Shown: piece after piece, positions 15,167-21,542 of the stretch
Layout: each line of letters begins with the position of its first letter
How positions within the stretch are numbered: the first letter of the stretch is position 1
Origin: Geojedonia litorea
Lineage (GTDB): Bacteria > Bacteroidota > Bacteroidia > Flavobacteriales > Flavobacteriaceae
Direction: 5' to 3'
Assembly: GCF_042654525.1 (NCBI RefSeq)
Contig: NZ_JBHSGP010000006.1
Coordinates: forward strand, 1-25,623
Length of the DNA: 25,623 bases
Program-made: the position numbers and the translations under genes
The notes under the pieces: generated by a model
What the model saw: the letters and a program-made list of their open reading frames with translations, nothing else
Told to the model about the DNA's origin: nothing
Databases searched by the model: none

Positions 15167-18166
15167 ATGAATTCATTAAGGCTAAAATTTTTATTTCATC
15201 TATTACTTATTTCATTTAATGGCATCCAGTCTCAAGATATCAAAAAGACGAATACTGAGATTGCTGACTCTTTAGATATTATTGGTGAATACAAAAAATC
15301 TTTATCATTTAGAACTTTAGCTTTACAGGAAAGTGACCATACCAATAATTACAAAATGTATATTAAAGCAAAATGGCATTATACAAACTCCTGTATATAT
15401 GAAATAATAGGAGGTCAAAATAACCATAAAAAAGCTTTAGAACATTCATTAAAAGCAAGAGAAATTACTGAAGGTATTACAGACCGCATTCAACTTTTTA
15501 GACTCCATGTTGCAAATAGAATTTACCATCAGTATGGATATCTACAAGATTGGAAAAATGCACACTATGAAGCTTTAAAAGCCCTTAAAATTACTTCCGA
15601 TACATTACCTGAAAACGACTATAAAGTATTGCTTATATTAGACGATTTGGGGTTTATTAATACAAAAATTAAAGATTATCAAAATTCCATCGTTTATTAT
15701 CAAAAATCCAATAGCTTATACTTAAAATATTATAAGGAAAACAAAAAGGATTTAGCTATGAATTTTGAAATTATGGCCAATAATTATCGTGCATTGGGGA
15801 TGCGAAAAAAAGAACTTGAAATCCTTCAAGAGTCTGAAAAAATATGGCGAAACCTAAACGAAGACACCTATGGCTTTGCCTTTAAAAATTATAATAAACA
15901 AGCTTCCTGGTATACCTATTATGGCAATTATAATTTGGCCGAATCTTTTTTAAATTATCAACTTAAAATAATAGATTCATTAGAACACAAAAAAGAAGAA
16001 TTCACAGTATTTCGAAGGCATGAATATTTAAGTCTTTTTAATTCTTATATTGATTTAAATCTCAAAAAGAAAGATTATAAAACTGCACAAAAATATATTG
16101 AACTATCCGAGAATGAATTAAAAACTGCTTCAAGAGACTATATCAAAGATATTGAGCATGAAGCCCAACTTTATTATTATAAATCGTTATTGCCAAATTT
16201 ATCTAGTGTAGAATCTGTTAATTTAATAGAAAAAGCCATTGATCTAACACAACATTATAAGGAGCAATTCTTTTTAGACCCTGTTCCTTACCAAATTGCC
16301 CTTTTTGAAAAGCATAAAGAGCTTGGAAACTATGAATGGGCAAGAAGTATTTTGATAAATTTAATAGAAAATTATAATAAAGATAACGGTCATGAACTGT
16401 TTTATCTTTTAACAAATTATGGGTTTGCTATTTCTAAAATTGATTCTGATATAAAAGCCGAAAAAGAATTTATTAAGGCCTTTAAGGGTATCCATAAAGA
16501 AAAATTAAAAACAATTCAATTGAAAACCATTTCAATTGAAAACCTAAAGCCAATATACTCTTTTGAAACCATTGAAGGCATCTTACTTACCGCTGAATTT
16601 TATTTTAATAGGTTCAAAAAATCAAATAATATTGAACATTTGGAGACTTCATTTAATCTAAGCCTATTGGCATCAAATGTTTTCAATAATCTTTATTTGG
16701 GAGACAGGTATAACGAAACATTGTATAATACATATAAATCAATAGATGGGTGGCTCATGCAAACCTCAATCGAAAACCCTACAGAAGAAAAAACAACTAA
16801 AACCATTGAAGCAATTGAGAATAACAGTTCAAAATTAACTTGGTCCAAATTTATGTATAGTAATAATAAGCACCATATTAATGTTCCTGATAGTATCATT
16901 GATAGGGAAAATGAGATTAAAACACTCCTTGTTCATTATCAAAAATTGATATACTCAAAAGATGAAACTTCTTTTATTGATAGTGACACCTTAAATAACA
17001 GGATTACAAATTTAAATTTTGATCTAAAAAATCTACAAAAAGAAATCAAAGAAAACTATAGCAACTACTTTACTCGAAATAATTTCACTTTTGATCTTAA
17101 TAAATTTAGAAAATCAATTAAAAAAGGCCAACTCATTGTTAAATATGTATTGACCAATAATAACCTTTATTGTTTTAAAATTTCAAAATCAAATTTGGAA
17201 GTTGAAAAAATTGAAATAAACAGCACTTTTAATACAGACATTAAGCGTTATGTAGAAAACATTTCAACATTTAATTCAAATCCTAATGATGGATTGGATA
17301 AAATCAAACATATCATTAAGCCCTTAATAGATAATAACCAATTAAAAAATGTTACCATTATACCGTATGGCATTTTAAATTATCTTCCTTTTGAAACACT
17401 CATTCCCGATTATGGAGATGCAAATTACAATATTAGCTATGGTACTTCATTAACCTTATTGAATGAACAAAACCTAAGTATAACCAATCCTAATATGAAG
17501 TTGGGGGTTTTTGCTTCATCCAATAATTCAAACAGCGAATTACCTAGCGTTAAGGATGAAACAAACACCATATTGGGATATTTTGAAGGTGAGCTTTTCA
17601 ATAATGCTACAAAGGAAACGTTTTTGGCTAAAGCAAATCATTTTGAAATCCTTCATTTAGCAATGCATTCAAAAATAGACAATATAAACCCTGAATTCTC
17701 CAGTTTAGACTTTTCAGAAAATCAATTACTCATATCTGAACTCTATAATGAATCCATTAATGCCGATTTAGTTGTACTCAGTGCCTGTGAATCAGGTAGT
17801 GGCAATTTTGAAGAAGGTGAAGGCGTTCAAAGTATTTCTAGAGCATTTACATATACAGGAATACCAAGCACAGTTATGAGTTTATGGAAGGTTGACGACC
17901 ATGCAACTGCCAAAATAATGATCGCATTTTATAAACATTTAAAAGCAGGAGAACCAAAAGACATAGCCCTTAAAAATGCTAAAATAGATTATTTAAACAG
18001 TACCGCAGAACCAGCATTAAGACATCCGTACTATTGGGCAGGATTTGTTGTTTCCGGTAATACATCTCCTATAATTGAAGATAAGAAACTATATAGATAT
18101 TTATCAATAGCAGGTATTGGATTCCTTTTCTTATTGTTAATATATAGACTAAAGTTTTCTAAGTAA
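15167..18166 (+). CDS. Exported TPR-CHAT protein (caspase-like) with C-terminal membrane anchor
   Basis: 999 residues from the ATG at 15167; a TTG two codons upstream (15161) is unlikely. The N-terminus (MNSLRLKFLFHLLLISFNGIQSQ) is a signal peptide. Residues about 30-460 form a long tetratricopeptide array ('SIVYYQKSNSLYLKY', 'NYNLAESFLNYQLKI', and others). A helical linker covers about 460-640. The C-terminal CHAT domain (about 640-965) keeps the peptidase pair His834 in 'LHLAMHS' and Cys874 in 'LSACESGSG', plus 'GEGVQSISRAFTYTGIPSTV' and the terminal 'HPYYWAGFVVSG'. Residues about 978-993 form one membrane helix followed by RLKFSK. Signal peptide and anchor together predict that the TPR and CHAT parts lie in the periplasm. 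CHAT proteins are cysteine peptidases of the caspase/separase clan. Its end overlaps the convergent anti-sigma-like gene by 18 bp, and with that gene and the sigma factor it may form one module. Substrate unknown. Confidence 0.9.
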   Translation: MNSLRLKFLFHLLLISFNGIQSQDIKKTNTEIADSLDIIGEYKKSLSFRTLALQESDHTNNYKMYIKAKWHYTNSCIYEIIGGQNNHKKALEHSLKAREITEGITDRIQLFRLHVANRIYHQYGYLQDWKNAHYEALKALKITSDTLPENDYKVLLILDDLGFINTKIKDYQNSIVYYQKSNSLYLKYYKENKKDLAMNFEIMANNYRALGMRKKELEILQESEKIWRNLNEDTYGFAFKNYNKQASWYTYYGNYNLAESFLNYQLKIIDSLEHKKEEFTVFRRHEYLSLFNSYIDLNLKKKDYKTAQKYIELSENELKTASRDYIKDIEHEAQLYYYKSLLPNLSSVESVNLIEKAIDLTQHYKEQFFLDPVPYQIALFEKHKELGNYEWARSILINLIENYNKDNGHELFYLLTNYGFAISKIDSDIKAEKEFIKAFKGIHKEKLKTIQLKTISIENLKPIYSFETIEGILLTAEFYFNRFKKSNNIEHLETSFNLSLLASNVFNNLYLGDRYNETLYNTYKSIDGWLMQTSIENPTEEKTTKTIEAIENNSSKLTWSKFMYSNNKHHINVPDSIIDRENEIKTLLVHYQKLIYSKDETSFIDSDTLNNRITNLNFDLKNLQKEIKENYSNYFTRNNFTFDLNKFRKSIKKGQLIVKYVLTNNNLYCFKISKSNLEVEKIEINSTFNTDIKRYVENISTFNSNPNDGLDKIKHIIKPLIDNNQLKNVTIIPYGILNYLPFETLIPDYGDANYNISYGTSLTLLNEQNLSITNPNMKLGVFASSNNSNSELPSVKDETNTILGYFEGELFNNATKETFLAKANHFEILHLAMHSKIDNINPEFSSLDFSENQLLISELYNESINADLVVLSACESGSGNFEEGEGVQSISRAFTYTGIPSTVMSLWKVDDHATAKIMIAFYKHLKAGEPKDIALKNAKIDYLNSTAEPALRHPYYWAGFVVSGNTSPIIEDKKLYRYLSIAGIGFLFLLLIYRLKFSK

Positions 18167-18859
18167 TTCTTTAGCTTTTTTATAATTATAAGATTCTTGA
18201 TTGTTAATAATAAGGTTTAGAACATCTTTTGCCTTTTCTATATTATTTTGCTTGATATAGGCCAATGCCATATACCAATGAGTTTTATTCGATAATAAAT
18301 CGTTATATTTTTTATGGATTTCAAACTTTTCAATGGCTTGATCAATATTATTGATCTCCATTAAACTTATTGCTTCATAAAATAAAATTTCAGAAGTTTT
18401 GGTGTCTTGAAATACCTTATCAAATAGTTGTGCCGCTAGTTTATAGTCTTGTTTTTGGTAAGCTACAAAAGCTTTGGTCTCGTCATTATCTTCAATACCA
18501 TCTCTAACAATGGGATGGACAATATTTGGCGCTGGTTCAAAATATATAGCATATAACTCTGTGTATGTATATGAAGAATCGAAGATATAATATCCTACCG
18601 ACAATGAAATTAAGATGGCCGCAGCAACCAGCCACTTTATTTTATTGGTGTTTTTAGGAATTAAATCTTTTTCAACATCTTGTAATCGCTGTTTAAGGTT
18701 ATGGCGCTCATGCCTAAATATGGCATCCTTTACTTGGCTTTGAAATTCAACATCTTTTTTAAAGTCTGTATCCGTTTGCATTAAATATTCAAACTTTTGT
18801 TCTTCGTCTGGGGTCAAATTTCCCAAAAAATAATTTGCTATTAATTCGTCTTTATCCAT
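18149..18859 (-). CDS. Putative membrane anti-sigma factor with periplasmic TPR tail
   Basis: 236 residues. Residues 1-50 (MDKDELIANYFLGNLTPDEE..., then 'DFKKDVEFQSQVKDA') match the N-terminal pattern of Bacteroidota anti-sigma-like proteins, though no zinc-binding His/Cys set is visible. One membrane helix lies at about 74-93 ('WLVAAAILISLSVGYYIF'). Residues about 125-236 form a TPR-type domain ('AFVAYQKQDYKLAAQLFDKV', 'FYEAISLMEINNIDQAIEKF', 'WYMALAYIKQNNIEKA') on the outer side. No FecR domain is present. The ATG overlaps the end of the sigma-factor gene by 8 bp, so the two are co-translated. The function as sigma antagonist is inferred from this layout. Its 3' end overlaps the CHAT gene. 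Confidence 0.8.
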   Translation of the reverse strand: MDKDELIANYFLGNLTPDEEQKFEYLMQTDTDFKKDVEFQSQVKDAIFRHERHNLKQRLQDVEKDLIPKNTNKIKWLVAAAILISLSVGYYIFDSSYTYTELYAIYFEPAPNIVHPIVRDGIEDNDETKAFVAYQKQDYKLAAQLFDKVFQDTKTSEILFYEAISLMEINNIDQAIEKFEIHKKYNDLLSNKTHWYMALAYIKQNNIEKAKDVLNLIINNQESYNYKKAKELLRKL

Positions 18860-19421
18860 TTTGTTTTTGCTTTGTAATTAAATCTTTCAAGGTTTTTAAG
18901 CACCTCGATTTTTGACTTTTAACTACATTATAATTATCGTAATTTAAATAGGTTTTGATCTCTTCTAAAGTGAATTTTTCGTAATAGAATAGTTTTAACA
19001 TCTTCTGACATTTTTTTCCAAGTTGTCCAAAACATTTTAAAACCAACTTTTGATAATCGCTTTCTGAAACTTCATGATATTCGTAATATTCAATTTGCTT
19101 CTGTAAGACAGCATTCATCTCTTGCTCTATGGGTTTGTTATATTTATAATCATTTATTTTTTTATAAATCATAAACTTACCAATCGAGAATAAATAGGTT
19201 TTTATAGAACTATCTAAAGTCTGTACTTTTTCTGAAACTACATTTTCATAAAAGGCTATAATGGCATCTTGATATATGTCTAAATAATCTTGTTCTGGCA
19301 ATTTATATTGTTTTGCAAAATTTAAAAACGCCGATCTGTTTTCCCTGTAAATCTTATCCAACACAGTAAGATCTCTTCGTCTTATTAAAGTTAAAAGCTG
19401 CGCTGTATCTGATTTACTCAT
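18852..19421 (-). CDS. ECF-type RNA polymerase sigma factor
   Basis: 189 residues, standard ECF size, with no membrane segment. Region 2 lies at about 20-95 ('LNFAKQYKLPEQDYLDIYQDAIIAFYENV', split: LNFAKQYKL, then DIYQDAIIAFYE), and 'TYLFSIGKFMIYKKIND' corresponds to the end of region 2. Region 4 lies at about 130-183 ('LGKKCQKMLKLFYYEKFTLEE', split: LGKKCQKMLK, FYYEKFTLEE, then 'VVKSQKSRCLKTLKDLI' as the recognition helix part). It directs RNA polymerase to its own promoter set, probably held inactive by the overlapping membrane protein. It is divergent from the exported-protein genes starting at 19710, which are candidate targets. Confidence 0.9.
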   Translation of the reverse strand: MSKSDTAQLLTLIRRRDLTVLDKIYRENRSAFLNFAKQYKLPEQDYLDIYQDAIIAFYENVVSEKVQTLDSSIKTYLFSIGKFMIYKKINDYKYNKPIEQEMNAVLQKQIEYYEYHEVSESDYQKLVLKCFGQLGKKCQKMLKLFYYEKFTLEEIKTYLNYDNYNVVKSQKSRCLKTLKDLITKQKQNG

Positions 19422-19640
19422 TAGTTAGTTTATTTATAAAAGGTAAACATATTTAATCTTAAAATTAAAGAAATAGATATTTCATTAAAATTAATGTTAA
19501 CCTTTTTTATAAAAATATACTAAAATATATACCCATCTACTTTCTTGCCTGCTTTTTAAATAGACCTTTAATTGGATTCATTACAACTAAATAATGACAA
19601 ATCAATTAAAATAAATTATTGAATGTGCTATTAATTGAGG

Positions 19641-19680
19641 AAAAGGGGAATGAAAAAATAATAAAACAATTCCCCTTTTT
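19641..19680 (+). promoter_or_regulatory. Terminator-like hairpin just upstream of the exported-protein gene at 19710
   Basis: Arms AAAAGGGGAAT (19641-19651) and ATTCCCCTTTT (19669-19679), 11 bp perfect, with a 17-nt A-rich loop. The 3' arm ends in five T. It sits 30 nt before the ATG at 19710. It could be an attenuator in the leader, a terminator of leftover upstream transcription, or an mRNA-stabilising stem. Its mirror form also makes a stem on the minus strand. Confidence 0.5.
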
Positions 19681-19709
19681 AATTTATCAATTATTAAAAA
19701 AAGATTAAA

Positions 19710-20600
19710 ATGAAAACAAAAATACTCTTACTATCAGCATTGTTTCTTTTAATTGGTTTTGAAGCCGAAGCTCAACTTTTAGACAAACTCAAACAACGCG
19801 CCAAGGAAAAAGGGCTGGAAACGCGGGAAGTCTCATTCGATAGCACAGCTTATAACAACGACAACAATTACAACAACATTCAGGAAGTTGAGCTTGAGAC
19901 CCTACGTGATTTTTTTACTACCGATGTTATTATGGCCTTATATAATAAAGATGGACAACAGGTACAAACCTCCTTTTTTGATGCCGATGTCATTGCCATG
20001 CGTACCAAGCAAGAAGGTAATCCTAATCCCATTTATCATGATACTAAAGGTATGTTATATGGTTTTAACGTAGAAGAAGGGCACTATGAAAAAATGTCGA
20101 TATTACCGGCAAGTTCAATGGGCTTTATGATGGCCGGTATGACCACACAGGCTTATAAACTTCCGCCTGAACCCTATTATGAGGCCTTTGAATTCTTGTC
20201 GGAAAAAGACATTGCGCTCAACTTCATAGTATTAGAACTGGCCTTTATTTATAAACCTGAACATTTTGAAGATGATGACAATTACACGCTCCAAAATATC
20301 ACCTTCCCAGATGTATGCAAACGCTTTAATTATAACGATCCGGAATACCAGGGAAGTTATATTCAATTTGATGAAAAAGGGCGATTGGTAGAATTTAATA
20401 TCAATAGTACCAATCCTCAATTTACAGATGATTCCAAAAATTCGTCAGGAAAATTTGTCTATTCCTATCAGGAGTGCCATGTCCAACTTCCCGAAGCAAT
20501 AGAACAATCCATGGTACCAGGTCCTTTAGGAAAAATGCTCAATTTAGAACGCGGTCTAGAACCTTGGAAACATAATAAAAAAGACAAACAAAAAAATTAA
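19710..20600 (+). CDS. Exported protein of unknown function, basic amphipathic N-terminus
   Basis: 296 residues. The signal peptide (MKTKILLLSALFLLIGFEAEAQ) ends in a clear Ala-x-Ala-type site. The mature protein starts LLDKLKQRAKEKGLE, a basic helix also seen in the next gene's product. I recognise no domain in the rest. It is acidic and aromatic-rich, with phrases such as 'DFFTTDVIMALYNKDGQQV', 'TYHDTKGML'-like segments and 'YIQFDEKGRLVEFNI'. The stop is followed after 1 nt by the next gene, so the two form an operon and are probably distant relatives or partners. Predicted location is periplasm or outer-membrane surface. No membrane helix lies beyond the signal. No T9SS tail. Confidence 0.8.
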   Translation: MKTKILLLSALFLLIGFEAEAQLLDKLKQRAKEKGLETREVSFDSTAYNNDNNYNNIQEVELETLRDFFTTDVIMALYNKDGQQVQTSFFDADVIAMRTKQEGNPNPIYHDTKGMLYGFNVEEGHYEKMSILPASSMGFMMAGMTTQAYKLPPEPYYEAFEFLSEKDIALNFIVLELAFIYKPEHFEDDDNYTLQNITFPDVCKRFNYNDPEYQGSYIQFDEKGRLVEFNINSTNPQFTDDSKNSSGKFVYSYQECHVQLPEAIEQSMVPGPLGKMLNLERGLEPWKHNKKDKQKN

Positions 20601-20601
20601 G

Positions 20602-21504
20602 ATGATGAAAGCAAAATACTTCCTATTAGCCATACTCTGTATATCAGTAAGCACTTCAGCCGAAGCACAAATTTTAAAAAAACTAAAAAAGAAAGCTGAA
20701 CAAGCCGCAGAACGAACTATACTCAAAAAAACAGATGAAATCGTTACCGAAAAAACAGAACAAACCATTGATGGTGTTGCAAACGGGAATGAAAAAAAAC
20801 CAGATTCGACTACGACTACTTCCAATACACAAAAAAACACAGCAACACCCGCTAATAATGCGGCTATGAACCCTAAAAATCATGAGGCCACCCAAATTCT
20901 AGATCAGTATGAATTTAATTGGGAGCTTAAAACGGTAATGACTTCGGGTAAAGATCAAACGGCTGAATTCAACTATTTAATCAATTCTAATACGACAGAT
21001 TACTCTGGCCTAGAAATGTCAAGTGAAGAGTTAAAAGGACAGGGCACCATGTATATGGTGATGGACAATCTACAAAAAACCAATATCATGTTTATGGATA
21101 TGAACGGCCAAAAAATGGCACAAGTTCATAAAATGCCCGAATTAAAAGAAGGCAAAAACAAATCGAATGTAAGCTTTAAAGAAATTGGCACCAAAGAGAT
21201 TCTTGGTTTTACCTGCTACGGCATTGAGGTAGAAGACCAACAGTATAAAGGCCAATTGTACTTCACTTTAGATGCACCTGTAAATTTTAGTGCCTTTTTT
21301 GCCATGGCTAATAATAAAAGTGCCCCTAAAGGATTCGATCCTGCCTTATTACAGGTATTGAAAGAAGACGCCTTATTAATGGAAATGACCATGCAACACA
21401 AACAAAAAAGCAAGGAAAATTATGCCATGCGCGCTATAAGTTTAGAGCAAAAGAAAAAAGAATTATCTAAGAAAGACTATCAATTAATGAAGATGGGGTT
21501 TTAA
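20602..21504 (+). CDS. Exported DUF4412-like protein
   Basis: 300 residues (or 299 if the second Met is used). The signal peptide is MMKAKYFLLAILCISVSTSAEAQ. The mature N-terminus ILKKLKKKAEQAAERTILKK is a basic helix parallel to that of the upstream gene product. A low-complexity Thr/Asn/Lys linker spans about 60-90. Residues about 95-290 resemble DUF4412: 'YEFNWELKTVM', 'GTMYMVMDNLQKTNIMFMDM', 'KEILGFTCYGIEVEDQ', a Met-rich beta-strand pattern seen in exported Bacteroidota proteins of unknown role. It starts 1 nt after the preceding stop. Presumably periplasmic. The high Met content could suit metal binding or oxidant scavenging, but that is speculation. Confidence 0.82.
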   Translation: MMKAKYFLLAILCISVSTSAEAQILKKLKKKAEQAAERTILKKTDEIVTEKTEQTIDGVANGNEKKPDSTTTTSNTQKNTATPANNAAMNPKNHEATQILDQYEFNWELKTVMTSGKDQTAEFNYLINSNTTDYSGLEMSSEELKGQGTMYMVMDNLQKTNIMFMDMNGQKMAQVHKMPELKEGKNKSNVSFKEIGTKEILGFTCYGIEVEDQQYKGQLYFTLDAPVNFSAFFAMANNKSAPKGFDPALLQVLKEDALLMEMTMQHKQKSKENYAMRAISLEQKKKELSKKDYQLMKMGF

Positions 21505-21542
21505 TATTTTAAAATGCTATTAATCAACTAATACTTAAAATC

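Noticed and set aside
19483..19496. Inverted repeat CATTAA-AA-TTAATG near the sigma-factor gene
   Set aside because: Short, purely AT-rich and expected by chance here; no second copy seen that would support an operator.
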